Below are positions 33,673-42,344 of a stretch of DNA of 63,536 bases, in pieces. The number at the start of each line of letters is the position of its first letter. The stretch's first letter is position 1. The notes beneath the pieces are model-generated. The model did not search any database. It was not told the origin of the DNA and was given only the letters and a program-made list of their open reading frames with translations. The stretch is from Synergistales bacterium (lineage in GTDB: Bacteria > Synergistota > Synergistia > Synergistales > Synergistaceae), in NCBI GenBank assembly GCA_026002695.1, contig BOCB01000002.1, positions 1 through 63,536 of the forward strand. Reading direction: 5' to 3'. Both the position numbers and the translations under genes were made by a program.

Positions 33673-34728
33673 ATGGATATTGACAAGGACAAAATCGACA
33701 AAAAAATTGAAAATTTGCGGCGCGAAGGCGAAGAGGACGCGTTAAATCTGCGCCCTCAGGCGCTCGCCGAGTTCATAGGACAGGACTCGCTGAAGGACAA
33801 GCTGTCGATATTTATAACGGCGTCCAAAGGCAGAGAGGAACCGCTCGACCACACGCTCTTTTACGGCCCGCCCGGGCTTGGCAAGACCACGCTGGCGGCT
33901 ATAATAGCCAAAGAAATGGGCGGGACGCTGCGCGTAACGTCGGGTCCGTCGTTGGAGCGAGCGGGGGACTTGGCGGCTATACTCTCGAACCTTCAGGCGA
34001 ACGACGTGCTGTTCATAGACGAAATTCACAGGATGTCGGCGCATATTGAGGAGATACTTTATCCGGCGATGGAGGATTTTTGCCTGTCGATAGTGGTTGG
34101 CAAGGGGCCTCTTGCGCGGAGCATAAGGCTCCAGCTGCCGCGCTTCACGCTTGTGGGAGCGACGACGAGGCTCGGGCTGCTGACCTCGCCTCTGCGGGCG
34201 AGATTCGGTATCGTCGAGCAGCTTCATTTATATACGTTCGACGAGCTGTCTCGGATAGTATTGCGCGGCTCGGAGGTGTTGTCGGTCGGAATATCGAAGG
34301 ACGCCGCTTACGAGACGGGCATGAGGTCGCGCGGCACGCCGAGGGTCGCTCTGCGCCTGCTGCGGAGGGTGCGCGACGTGGCTCAGGTGAGGGGCGCTTC
34401 GTCAATAGACATCGAGGTGACGAAGGCTGCGCTCGACATGCTCGGCGTTGACGGGCAGGGTTTGGACGAACAGGACAGGAAATTCCTGCGGGCGCTGACG
34501 GAGCTGTTCGACGGCGGGCCGGTGGGGTTGTCGACGCTCGCGGCGGCGCTGAACGAGGACACGCAGACGATAGAGGACATATACGAGCCGTATTTGATAC
34601 AGAAGGGCTTGCTTGAGCGCACGCCGAGGGGGCGCAAAGCGACGAGAAACACGTATGATTACCTCGGCATGACCCCATCGACGGCGTTCAGGCAGCGCTC
34701 TCTTCTGATGGAAGAGGAAACTCAGTGA
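33673..34728 (+). CDS. ruvB: Holliday junction DNA helicase RuvB
   Basis: 351 aa AAA+ motor: LRPQALAEFIGQ, Walker A GPPGLGKTT, Walker B LFIDEIHRM, sensor 1 GATTR, arginine-finger segment LRARFGIVEQL, and C-terminal winged helix ending LGMTPS. It drives branch migration with RuvA. Starts 9 nt after ruvA; the stop overlaps a GTG start of the next gene. Confidence 0.97.
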   Translation: MDIDKDKIDKKIENLRREGEEDALNLRPQALAEFIGQDSLKDKLSIFITASKGREEPLDHTLFYGPPGLGKTTLAAIIAKEMGGTLRVTSGPSLERAGDLAAILSNLQANDVLFIDEIHRMSAHIEEILYPAMEDFCLSIVVGKGPLARSIRLQLPRFTLVGATTRLGLLTSPLRARFGIVEQLHLYTFDELSRIVLRGSEVLSVGISKDAAYETGMRSRGTPRVALRLLRRVRDVAQVRGASSIDIEVTKAALDMLGVDGQGLDEQDRKFLRALTELFDGGPVGLSTLAAALNEDTQTIEDIYEPYLIQKGLLERTPRGRKATRNTYDYLGMTPSTAFRQRSLLMEEETQ

Positions 34729-34949
34729 ACTCCGCGGCGAAGCTGCTGATGATTGCCGGGTGCGTGATATTCGCGGCGGGCGCGGTTATGTACGCGGCGT
34801 CGAAGTTTGGACTGCCGTTCGGAAAACTCCCAGGCGACATATCGTATGAGGGTAAAAACTTCAAGGTATTCGCGCCCCTGACGAGCATGATAGTATTAAG
34901 CGTCATCCTGACAATAGCGCTGAATTTGATAACGAGGTTCAAAAAATAA
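34725..34949 (+). CDS. DUF2905 membrane protein
   Basis: 74 aa with two transmembrane helices (about 4-25 and 49-70) around a short loop LPFGKLPGDISYEGKNFKVF, the DUF2905 signature. Function unknown; commonly next to ruvB. GTG start overlapping the ruvB stop (GTGA). Followed by a family B element. Confidence 0.88.
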   Translation: MNSAAKLLMIAGCVIFAAGAVMYAASKFGLPFGKLPGDISYEGKNFKVFAPLTSMIVLSVILTIALNLITRFKK

Positions 34950-34975
34950 AGGGGAAAAATCTTTTGATTTTTAAT

Positions 34976-35033
34976 AAGGGTCAAGGGTGACAACCCTTGT
35001 GAGGGGCGTGGGGGCGAGGAGCCCCCGCGGTTT
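34976..35033 (+). repeat. Family B double-hairpin element
   Basis: Hairpin 1 caagggt/acccttg and hairpin 2 gtgggggc/gcccccgc, between the DUF2905 gene and the spoIID-like gene, ending 29 nt before the latter start. Confidence 0.75.
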
Positions 35034-35062
35034 AAGTGTTTAGATGGAAGGCTGATAAAAAT

Positions 35063-36481
35063 ATGTCGTTTAATATCATAAAAACATACCTGAGAAAAAA
35101 CATCGCGTATATTATACCGGCGGCAGCGGCGCTTCTCATACTGTTCATATTCATAGGCCGGGCTCACTCGATGGAGAACTTCACGATAAAAATAGGCGTG
35201 GGGAGAAGTGTGTCGTCCGGTAAGCTCTTAGGCAGCGGTTTGTCGCTGAGGGACGCGCGGGGGAATACGGTGCGAGTCTCCGGAGGGGCGAGCGTTTCGT
35301 CGGCGGGGTCGTCGAGGATAAAGGCGGGCGGGCATACGCTGTCGCTGCCGGTGAGCGTGAGCGCGTCACAGGGGCTTGGGTGGAACGAGACGCGCTATCG
35401 CGGAACGCTCGGCATAATAGCGGCGGGCGGAGCCTTTACCGTTGTGAACACGCTTCCCGTGGAGGACTATCTGCGCGGCGTATTGAAGATAGAGATGAAC
35501 GACACGTGGCCGATGGAGGCGCTGAAGGCTCAGGCGATTTTGGCTCGAACATACGCGGCGCGGAACAAGGGGCGCTTCGCAAAGAACGGATACGACCTCG
35601 ACGACACGACGAACAGCCAGGCTTACAGGGGCGTGAACGCGGAGACCCCGCGAACGGACATGGCGGTGGGCGACACGCGCGGGCAGGTTCTGACGTGGAA
35701 CGGGAGCCTCGCGGATGTTTATTTCCACTCGGACAGCGGCGGCGCGACCGCCGACATGGGCGACGTATGGGGCGGCGCCGCGCCGTACCTGAAACCGCAG
35801 AGGGAGAAGTTCGGCTATACGTCGCCGTACTCAAGTTGGCGGCTTGTACTCACGCCCGCTCAAGTGGCGTCGGTTTTGCACAAAATAGGCAAGGACGTGG
35901 GCAGCGTTTCGTCGGTTGAGGTGGGTACCGTCGATCCTCACGGCAGGGTGGTGCTTCTCAGGATACGCGGCAGCAAGGGTACGGCTGCGGTGCGCTCGCA
36001 CGAATTCCGCACGGCTGTCGGCTCCAACGCGCTTCGCAGCACGGTGTTCACGATAAACGGCTCCGCTGCGGGCAGCGCGAGCCTTGCAAGCGTACCGGAG
36101 AAAAAAACGCAGCAGACGAGCGTGGCGGCGTCGGGCGGCGATACGTTTCTAACATTGCTGCGCAGCGATGTTTTCTCGACGGATGAACTGATGGACTTGC
36201 TGAAGAACCCGCAGAAGCGCGAGGAATATATAAAAACAGGGCTCGACAGATTGGAAAAGGGCTTAACTAAAACTAAAAAGAATGACGCGCCGGAGACGAG
36301 GAACGCACCCGCTCCCGCTAACAATACCCCGCCCCCCTCATCGGGCTTCGTCTTTACGGGCAGAGGCTGGGGGCACGGCGTCGGCCTGTCGCAGTGGGGA
36401 GCGAAGACTATGGCCGACAACGGCATGAACTGCGAGAGCATACTGGCTCATTATTTCCAGGGTACGAGAGTCGCGCGGTAA
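35063..36481 (+). CDS. SpoIID/LytB-domain protein
   Basis: About 472 aa from the ATG at 35063. A GTG nine codons earlier lies in the family B flank and is less likely. N-terminal membrane anchor (IAYIIPAAAALLILFIFIG). The SpoIID domain shows LPVEDYLRGVLKIEM, WPMEALKAQAILARTYA and YFHSDSGGATADM, and ends with GRGWGHGVGLSQWGAKTMA. SpoIID relatives cut denuded glycan strands as lytic transglycosylases or activate amidases. A Ser/Thr/Pro-rich insert (about 330-430) separates the two conserved blocks. The neighbours are not sporulation genes, so a role in cell-wall remodelling is inferred. Confidence 0.88.
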   Translation: MSFNIIKTYLRKNIAYIIPAAAALLILFIFIGRAHSMENFTIKIGVGRSVSSGKLLGSGLSLRDARGNTVRVSGGASVSSAGSSRIKAGGHTLSLPVSVSASQGLGWNETRYRGTLGIIAAGGAFTVVNTLPVEDYLRGVLKIEMNDTWPMEALKAQAILARTYAARNKGRFAKNGYDLDDTTNSQAYRGVNAETPRTDMAVGDTRGQVLTWNGSLADVYFHSDSGGATADMGDVWGGAAPYLKPQREKFGYTSPYSSWRLVLTPAQVASVLHKIGKDVGSVSSVEVGTVDPHGRVVLLRIRGSKGTAAVRSHEFRTAVGSNALRSTVFTINGSAAGSASLASVPEKKTQQTSVAASGGDTFLTLLRSDVFSTDELMDLLKNPQKREEYIKTGLDRLEKGLTKTKKNDAPETRNAPAPANNTPPPSSGFVFTGRGWGHGVGLSQWGAKTMADNGMNCESILAHYFQGTRVAR

Positions 36482-36483
36482 AT

Positions 36484-37617
36484 TTGGAAAATAGCGAGGC
36501 TTTACTCGACCTTGAGAAAACGGGCGACCAATGGTCGCCCCTACTCGACACAGCGTCATACTTCTACGACTTACCCGATGAACTGATAGCGCAAACCCCC
36601 GCAGATCAGCGCGACTGTTCGCGCCTCATGTGCCTGCGCCGTTCGTCCGGCGGCGAAGGGGCCGGCGAGACATCGCGCCGTATCTTTAAGGACTTGCCCG
36701 GTCTGCTGAGGCGCGGCGACCTTCTCGTTATGAACGACACGCGGGTATTCAAGGCGCGCCTGACAGGGCGCAAACTCTCCGCGCAATCAAATGACGGAGC
36801 TCTATGCGAGATATTCTGCCTGTCGCAAGTCGCTCGCTCGCTCTGGAACGCGCTGGTCCGTCCGGGGCGAAAGCTCGCTGTCGGGTCTCGCGTCGAGTTG
36901 TTAAACGAAACAGGCGAATCGTCCGGTATAATCATTTCAATCGGCGATCGTTTGGACGATGGGCTCCGCCTCATCCATATGCCGAACGGGGCAGACGTCT
37001 CGGCTCTCTTCGATAAATATGGCCGCGTTCCGCTGCCACCCTATATAAAAAACAGAGGTGTGCCGGACGAGAGGTATCAGACCGTATACTCGGACGCGCA
37101 AAACGCGCGCTCCGCCGCGGCGCCGACGGCCGGGCTGCACTTCACCGGTTCCCTCATGGACGAGCTCGCCGCAGCCGGAATAGAACACACGTTCATAACC
37201 CTTGACGTCGGCCTCGGCACTTTCAGGCCGGTAAAAGAGCGCGACATACGCGCCCACAAAATGCACACCGAGCGCTGCCGCATCGGAGAAGGATCAGCTG
37301 AACTCATAAACTCCGCGAAAAAAGATTCTCGCCGGGTAATAGCGGTCGGCACCACGGTAACGCGGACACTCGAATCCATGACGGACGAGGGCGGCGTCGT
37401 AAGAAGCGGCGCGGCCGACACGGACATATTCATCTACCCCGGCTACCGCTTCAAGGCAATAGACGCCCTCATCACAAATTTTCACCTGCCGTGCAGCACG
37501 CTCCTGATGTTAGTCGCGGCCTTCGCCGGCTACGACGCGACGATGGCCGCCTACGCGGAAGCGGTGCGCGAACAATACAGATTCTTCTCGTTCGGCGACG
37601 CTATGCTGATAGAGTGA
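36484..37617 (+). CDS. queA: S-adenosylmethionine:tRNA ribosyltransferase-isomerase QueA
   Basis: Family homology starts at YDLPDELIAQTPADQRDCSRLM and includes LLVMNDTRVFKARL, YGRVPLPPYI, AAPTAGLHFT, LDVGLGTFRPV, MHTERC and ITNFHLPCSTLLMLVAAF. It transfers the ribosyl group of SAM to preQ1-tRNA, giving epoxyqueuosine, which QueH then reduces. The start is unclear. I use a TTG right after the spoIID stop; the first 27 or so residues before homology are partly encoded by a family C palindrome (36525-36547), so they are likely an addition. Confidence 0.93.
   Translation: MENSEALLDLEKTGDQWSPLLDTASYFYDLPDELIAQTPADQRDCSRLMCLRRSSGGEGAGETSRRIFKDLPGLLRRGDLLVMNDTRVFKARLTGRKLSAQSNDGALCEIFCLSQVARSLWNALVRPGRKLAVGSRVELLNETGESSGIIISIGDRLDDGLRLIHMPNGADVSALFDKYGRVPLPPYIKNRGVPDERYQTVYSDAQNARSAAAPTAGLHFTGSLMDELAAAGIEHTFITLDVGLGTFRPVKERDIRAHKMHTERCRIGEGSAELINSAKKDSRRVIAVGTTVTRTLESMTDEGGVVRSGAADTDIFIYPGYRFKAIDALITNFHLPCSTLLMLVAAFAGYDATMAAYAEAVREQYRFFSFGDAMLIE
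36525..36547. repeat. Family C palindrome inside the queA 5' end
   Basis: gggcgaccaatggtcgccc followed by ctactcgac; the same tcgcccctactcgac string occurs at 49006-49020 at the end of glmS. Confidence 0.6.
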
Positions 37618-37831
37618 GAAGTGGAGTGGGAATCAAAATCACGCGGCCGCTCGCCTGAATACGGGGCATATTGGCTTACGGAGCAAGGTAAGTCGTAAAA
37701 TGAATCGCGCCGTTATGTATCCATATTTGATTGTGTCATTATATAATATTTAAGTGCGCTTCGTAATTTTTACGGTGCGCTCGGAGGCAAATATACAACG
37801 ACAGGTAAATGATAGAAAGGATGACCGGCAT

Positions 37832-38050
37832 ATGAGCAGCGCAATTACGGCGATAAAAGCATACGCAAACCCGCCGAAAACCTTCACGCAAACGCGTGAA
37901 AAATCGCCAATAACCCTTGACAAGACTGAACCGATGGGTATAATGTCTCGTCTCGTCTCGTCTCGTCTCGTCTCGTCTCGTCTCGTCTCGTCTCGTCTCG
38001 TCTCGTCTCGTCTCGTCTCGTCTCGTCTCGTAAAAGTAAATATCATCTAA
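37832..38050 (+). CDS. Leader ORF carrying a pentanucleotide repeat
   Basis: Starts at an ATG with AAAGG 11 nt upstream and encodes about 37 unique residues (MSSAITAIKAYANPP...), then a repeating SRLVS stretch and the end KVNII, 72 aa in all. A TATAAT box is at 37742-37747. With the present 17 repeat units it ends at 38050. In the frame reached by 16 or 19 units the frame stays open to a TAG at 38161-38163, 2 nt before the ATG of the membrane protein. I read it as a possible switch controlling translation of that gene. There is no homology I recognise. With the repeats it accounts for the 548-nt gap 37618-38165. Confidence 0.5.
   Translation: MSSAITAIKAYANPPKTFTQTREKSPITLDKTEPMGIMSRLVSSRLVSSRLVSSRLVSSRLVSSRLVKVNII
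37945..38031 (+). repeat. GTCTC pentanucleotide tract, 17 units
   Basis: 87 nt of uninterrupted GTCTC (17 full units plus GT). Five is not a multiple of three, so unit changes shift the frame of the leader ORF. Confidence 0.97.
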
Positions 38051-38165
38051 AACACCCCCTCTCCCTTTCTCGAAAAAATCGTTTTCCGCTACATAGTCCC
38101 GCGAAATGTATACTCAGTTCACGCCTTGCCGTTGCTGTTGCCTGCGCGCCGGAGGGCAGATAGCC

Positions 38166-39965
38166 ATGCTGTTTGTTCTCGCGTCCGTCGTTGTATTCGG
38201 GCTGTGCATGTGCGGTATTGGGCGTCTGTTCTGCGGAACGACGGGTATCACGCCGTCGAACCCGTGGCTGTATTCCTGCGCGGGCTTCTTCGCGGCGGGA
38301 CTCTCCGCGATGATCGCGTCCTTTTTCGTCCCGCTGAACACGATCGCGCTTGTGATATTTTTTATAGTCGGAGCGGCGGGTCTGCCGTCGTGGTGGCGCG
38401 GGTATAGGGGATGTGTGGGCGGAAGGGAAAACCGTTCGGCTTGCATTATATTTACCGCCTCCGCGTTCTTGATTGTATTCTGCCTTTCATGTTTTGTCAG
38501 TTTCTCCGAGTGGCCGTATCTCAACAGCTTCGATAATGATACAGACGGCTATCACGCAAATATAGTGCAATGGCTAAACGAGTACGGAACCGTACCCGGT
38601 GTTGGCAACCTGCACGCGAGGCTGGCGTTCAACTCGATATGGCACGTATTGACCGCGATACTCGACAACTCCCTATGGAACGGGCGCACTGCGTGGATCA
38701 TGCCGGTTTTATTGATAATCGGAGGCGCGATGTACTTCCTGCACGAGCTCTGTTTTTCCCGCAAAGGCAGCCTGTGTGCGTATTCGTTATGTTCATTGGT
38801 GTGCCTCGCCATATTGTCCATTTACTGCTGGCCATCGCTTGGCTATGACGCGCCTGCATGTGTGATGACGCTCATCATAACGCTTGAGGCGTATAAACTC
38901 TTTTCGTATTCGGATACCGAACACGCTAATCGATACTCGAACCATGCGGTCATCCTAATGCTTGCCGCCGCCGCTTTCATGATAAAGCCTCTCGCGGCTG
39001 TATCGCTGATATTTGCCGCGCTGCTGGTCTTTTTCCCGATGATCTCAAATAAAGAGTGCTCCGTCAAAATATGGGCGAAGGTATGGCTGTTACCGCTCCT
39101 TGCCGGATGTGTGTGGGTGGCGCGGAACTTGGTGATGAGCGGTTATCCTCTCTTTCCGCTGCCAATTCTATCGTTTGACTTTGACTGGACGATGACATAC
39201 GCTTACGCCAAAATCAACTATGATGCGATCCCTGCTTGGGCAAAGGGTGCCGGAGCTACTGATTTTATGGAAAAAGCATCGGGTGGATTTTGGTCATGGT
39301 TCCCATTCTGGTTCGTATCAAACTTATCAGTCAGCCCTCTGTCCTCCGGGTTTCAATTTTTTATGGGTCCGTTCCGATACTATCTGCTGTGCTGTACCCC
39401 TCTGTTGTTGTCGGTTCCGGTGTGGGTAAAGATTTTGACCGCGAAGCGCTCGCGCGTATCGATATGTTTCCTCGCTTTTTTCATAGGGTCGCTCATTTAC
39501 TGGCTCATGAGCGCTCCCGACATACGCTTCGCGAGCACTCTGTTCTGGTCGGAACTCGGTGTCGCATTGGCCATAGTAACGCCATCGCGTTATAAAAGCG
39601 TCAATATCTCCGCTCTTTGGGACAACAGCGTTGCGCGGAGGGTTCTGTCATGCCTGTGGGTTGCGGGAATTGCGCTTGGGCTGTGCGTCAATCTGTTTCT
39701 CTCCCAAGCGCGCCTTACCGCGCACAACCTCCCTAAACACAATGTTCTTTCCGTTGGGGTAATGCCGTCCCGCCATGTCGAAGAATATACGATCGACACG
39801 GCGCCGCCCTTCAAAGTCTACGTGGCGACTGACACACCGGGCAACTCGCCAATCCCGGCAGCTTACCGTGACGCGGATGTGCTTAATAACCTCGAAATGC
39901 GCGAGCCGGGGAACATCGGCAAGGGTTACAGACCGAGGGATAGAGCGGCGGATAGGACGGAATGA
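38166..39965 (+). CDS. Polytopic membrane protein, LIC_10190-like, possible GT-C glycosyltransferase
   Basis: About 599 aa from the ATG at 38166 (GGAGGG 9 nt upstream); an ATG at 38106 is in frame but lacks a ribosome-binding site. There are 11-13 hydrophobic helices. A large loop after about helix 4 has FDNDTDGYHANIVQWLNEYG and VGNLHARLAFNSIWH, a pattern I associate with the LIC_10190 family and, more generally, with the catalytic Asp loop of GT-C enzymes that use lipid-linked sugars. A soluble C-terminal tail follows. The upstream repeat tract suggests variable expression. Assignment to GT-C is inference. Confidence 0.65.
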   Translation: MLFVLASVVVFGLCMCGIGRLFCGTTGITPSNPWLYSCAGFFAAGLSAMIASFFVPLNTIALVIFFIVGAAGLPSWWRGYRGCVGGRENRSACIIFTASAFLIVFCLSCFVSFSEWPYLNSFDNDTDGYHANIVQWLNEYGTVPGVGNLHARLAFNSIWHVLTAILDNSLWNGRTAWIMPVLLIIGGAMYFLHELCFSRKGSLCAYSLCSLVCLAILSIYCWPSLGYDAPACVMTLIITLEAYKLFSYSDTEHANRYSNHAVILMLAAAAFMIKPLAAVSLIFAALLVFFPMISNKECSVKIWAKVWLLPLLAGCVWVARNLVMSGYPLFPLPILSFDFDWTMTYAYAKINYDAIPAWAKGAGATDFMEKASGGFWSWFPFWFVSNLSVSPLSSGFQFFMGPFRYYLLCCTPLLLSVPVWVKILTAKRSRVSICFLAFFIGSLIYWLMSAPDIRFASTLFWSELGVALAIVTPSRYKSVNISALWDNSVARRVLSCLWVAGIALGLCVNLFLSQARLTAHNLPKHNVLSVGVMPSRHVEEYTIDTAPPFKVYVATDTPGNSPIPAAYRDADVLNNLEMREPGNIGKGYRPRDRAADRTE

Positions 39966-40091
39966 TGAAATATGCGCAATTGACACGTATAATTAAACGT
40001 GTACAACAAAAACATTCAGGGGGCGGTTGAAATTTCAATCGGCCCAATCAGCTTTCTTAAAAACTTTGATAAGTTGCAAGCATTTTCAAAA

Positions 40092-40121
40092 TTGGATTTT
40101 TAGATTAATTTATGGTATAAT
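40092..40121 (+). promoter_or_regulatory. Promoter for the Veg-like gene
   Basis: TTGGAT at 40092-40097, 18-bp spacer, TATAAT at 40116-40121, 46 nt before the ATG at 40168. Confidence 0.65.
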
Positions 40122-40167
40122 TTGTATCAATATAATTACTTGTTCCATGCAAGGTGGGTTGGTATAA

Positions 40168-40410
40168 ATGGATACTCTAAAAGCCATAAGAGATCAGGTA
40201 AGTCAGTACAAAGGTTCCCGTGTTTACTACAGGGCCTCCAACGGTCGCAGAAAGGCTGACGCTCGTCACGCTGTGATTCAGGAGGTATATCCGAACCTCT
40301 TCACTCTTTTCGTCGAGTCTCAGAATACCACGGTATCATTCAGCTACGCCGATCTTCTGACGCATGAGGTCGAGCTTCAGGTTTTACCGAACGAGGCAGA
40401 TGCGAACTGA
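40168..40410 (+). CDS. veg: Veg family protein
   Basis: 80 aa with DTLKAIRDQVSQYKGSRVYYRASNGRRKADARHAVIQEVYPNLF, the Veg (DUF1021) pattern, a small SH3-like beta barrel. In Bacillus, Veg affects biofilm gene expression; in this lineage the role is unknown. It precedes ispE, as in many Firmicutes and Synergistota, but a terminator-like hairpin separates them. Confidence 0.88.
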   Translation: MDTLKAIRDQVSQYKGSRVYYRASNGRRKADARHAVIQEVYPNLFTLFVESQNTTVSFSYADLLTHEVELQVLPNEADAN

Positions 40411-40423
40411 CGCAGCGAGGTGT

Positions 40424-40457
40424 CGAGCGGAGCCGGACACTCATCCGGTTCCGCTCG
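40424..40457 (+). terminator. Hairpin between veg and ispE
   Basis: cgagcggagccgga at 40424-40437 pairs with tccggttccgctcg at 40444-40457, 14 bp with one G-T wobble, then atttatatt. A TTTTTT stretch follows 15 nt later. Confidence 0.65.
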
Positions 40458-40506
40458 ATTTATATTGCGCCCTGTTTTTTTGTCTCGTGTGTGAGTTATA
40501 GATACA

Positions 40507-41427
40507 ATGGGCGCGCTCTTCACTTGTTCATGTCCAATCAAGATAAACCTCACGCTCCGCGTCCTTGGCAGACGCGAGGACGGCTATCACGAAATACAAA
40601 CCCTCTTTTTGCGAATCCCGTCCCCTGAAATAATAGAGGCGTCGCTTACGGGCAAAGCCGACAGATTGTCCGTATTCGGCGTGGAGATAGACGGCGAGAA
40701 CCTGATTACGAAGTCATGCGGTTTTTTGCGCGAGAGATACGGGGATAGGCTCCCGTATTTTGACGTTAAACTCTTCAAACACCTGCCGGCGGGCAGCGGC
40801 GTAGGGGCGGGGAGCGGCAACGCCGCCGGGTTCATTCGCGGGGTTTCTTCGATATGCGGACTCGGCGCAAACGATGTTTCCCGTAACGTCGCCGCGCTTG
40901 GAGCCGACGTAGCGTTTTTGGCGAGCGGGTATGGCTTGGCCTTCGCTACCGGCATAGGTGAGCGCATGGAGGAAATAAATGATTATAATGAGCTGAAGCT
41001 TCCGGCGCTGATATTTTTCCCGCGCTGGAGCAGCGGCACTAAAGCGGCGTATGCGGAGCTTGATCGGCTGAGGGGCGGCGATTGTAATAAACCAAACCCC
41101 GCGTGCCGTGACGAGGCGCTTGATATTCTGCGGAGTTTGGCAAAAGGCTCACGAGTCGGTATGTTACCCAATGATTTTATATGCTGCATGAATGAATATG
41201 AGGAACAGTACGGCTCGCTTTACCGCGCGGCTGATGACGCGGGCGCTATAGCGTGGGGGCTGTGCGGCAGCGGTTCAGCGTCGTTTGTTATTTTCAGCGA
41301 AAAAAATTTGGCCGGGAGGGACGCTTTGCTGCGCCGCGTGATGATCGGCGAGCCGGAGAATTTTTCGTGGATTAGCAAGGTTTGGAACCCTGAGCGGGCG
41401 ACCGGGGGCGGTTGCCCCTGCCAATGA
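40507..41427 (+). CDS. ispE: 4-diphosphocytidyl-2-C-methyl-D-erythritol kinase IspE
   Basis: 306 aa GHMP kinase: CPIKINLTLRVLGRREDGYHEIQTLF at the N-terminus with the catalytic Lys/His, the glycine-rich ATP loop PAGSGVGAGSGNAAG, GADVAFLASGYGLAFATGIGE and GLCGSGSASF. It phosphorylates CDP-ME in the MEP isoprenoid pathway. The ATP loop differs from the common GLGGGSSDAA (GVGAGSGNAA), a variant worth noting. The last residues (ATGGGCPCQ) are encoded by a family C-like palindrome. A family B element follows. Confidence 0.92.
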   Translation: MGALFTCSCPIKINLTLRVLGRREDGYHEIQTLFLRIPSPEIIEASLTGKADRLSVFGVEIDGENLITKSCGFLRERYGDRLPYFDVKLFKHLPAGSGVGAGSGNAAGFIRGVSSICGLGANDVSRNVAALGADVAFLASGYGLAFATGIGERMEEINDYNELKLPALIFFPRWSSGTKAAYAELDRLRGGDCNKPNPACRDEALDILRSLAKGSRVGMLPNDFICCMNEYEEQYGSLYRAADDAGAIAWGLCGSGSASFVIFSEKNLAGRDALLRRVMIGEPENFSWISKVWNPERATGGGCPCQ

Positions 41428-41436
41428 TTTTTCACA

Positions 41437-41488
41437 GGGGTCAAGGGTGATAACCCTTGCGGGGTGCGGGGCAGAGCCCCGCGGTTTA
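41437..41488 (+). repeat. Family B double-hairpin element
   Basis: Hairpin 1 caagggt/acccttg, hairpin 2 gcggggc/gccccgc, 10 nt after the ispE stop and 41 nt before etfB. Confidence 0.75.
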
Positions 41489-41528
41489 CGATTTGGTTTA
41501 ATGTATTTTATGGAGGTGTCTTACAGAA

Positions 41529-42344
41529 GTGAGAATAGCAGTACTTATAAAACAGGTGCCGGCTGTCGACAGCGTCAGGATTGACGAGGAGACGGGCACT
41601 ATGGAGCGCGAGGGCGTGGAGTCGGAGTTAAATCCTCTTGACCTTTACGCCGTCGAAGCCGCCGCGAGGATCAAAGAGGCGGGCAAAGCTGAGAGTGTTA
41701 CCGCGATTACGATGGGACCGCCCCAAGCTCGCAGGGCGCTCTCGCACGCAATAGCCATGGCGTGCGACGACGGCGTTCTGCTGTCGGACGCGAAGTTCGC
41801 CGGAGCCGACACGCTTGCTACGGCAAGGACTATTGCCGCCGCGATAAAGCGCCTCGGCAAATTCGGCGTCATACTTGCGGGCGAGAGGGCAACTGACGGG
41901 GAGACCGGTCAGGTTCCGCCCTCCGTGGCGGAGCTGCTGGGCATTCCGGCTCTTACGTATGTCAGCAGAATAGTTGAATTGACGGAGGAATCGATAACCG
42001 TCCGCCGTGCCGTCGACGGCGGGTATGAGACCGTGAGAGCGCCGCTGCCGGTTCTGTTGTCGGTTACGAAGGAGATAAATAAACCGCGCCTCTCGACGCT
42101 CGCCGGGAAACTGCGGGCGAAACGCGCGCGGATAGATGTCTTGAGGGCGTCCGATATTGAAGCGGACGGCGTCGGTCTTGCCGGTTCGCCGACGAGGGTG
42201 GTAAAGGTAATGTACCCGAAAGTTACGCGGACTTGCAGGAAGATTTCAATGAACGACGACCACGAAGGAACCGTGCGCGAAGCTGTGAAGTTTTTGGCGG
42301 ATAATTCATTTTCTGACGCGCGCGTAGAGGGGGTCCTTTCCTGA
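41529..42344 (+). CDS. etfB: Electron transfer flavoprotein, beta subunit
   Basis: 271 aa with VLIKQVPAVDSVRIDEETGTMEREGVESELNPLDLYAVEAA, the ETF-beta start, and LAGERATDGETGQVPPSVAELL, LSVTKEINKPRLST. It binds FAD/AMP and pairs with EtfA. GTG start; TGGAGGTG lies about 12 nt upstream. The stop overlaps the etfA start by one base (TGATG). Confidence 0.94.
   Translation: MRIAVLIKQVPAVDSVRIDEETGTMEREGVESELNPLDLYAVEAAARIKEAGKAESVTAITMGPPQARRALSHAIAMACDDGVLLSDAKFAGADTLATARTIAAAIKRLGKFGVILAGERATDGETGQVPPSVAELLGIPALTYVSRIVELTEESITVRRAVDGGYETVRAPLPVLLSVTKEINKPRLSTLAGKLRAKRARIDVLRASDIEADGVGLAGSPTRVVKVMYPKVTRTCRKISMNDDHEGTVREAVKFLADNSFSDARVEGVLS

Noticed and set aside
35063..36481. Evidence for endospore formation from the SpoIID domain
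   Set aside because: SpoIID-domain proteins are widespread in non-sporulating bacteria, and no other sporulation gene is present.
37945..38031. Minus-strand frame of repeated RRDET residues as a gene
   Set aside because: It is the reverse reading of the GTCTC tract and has no coding features outside it.
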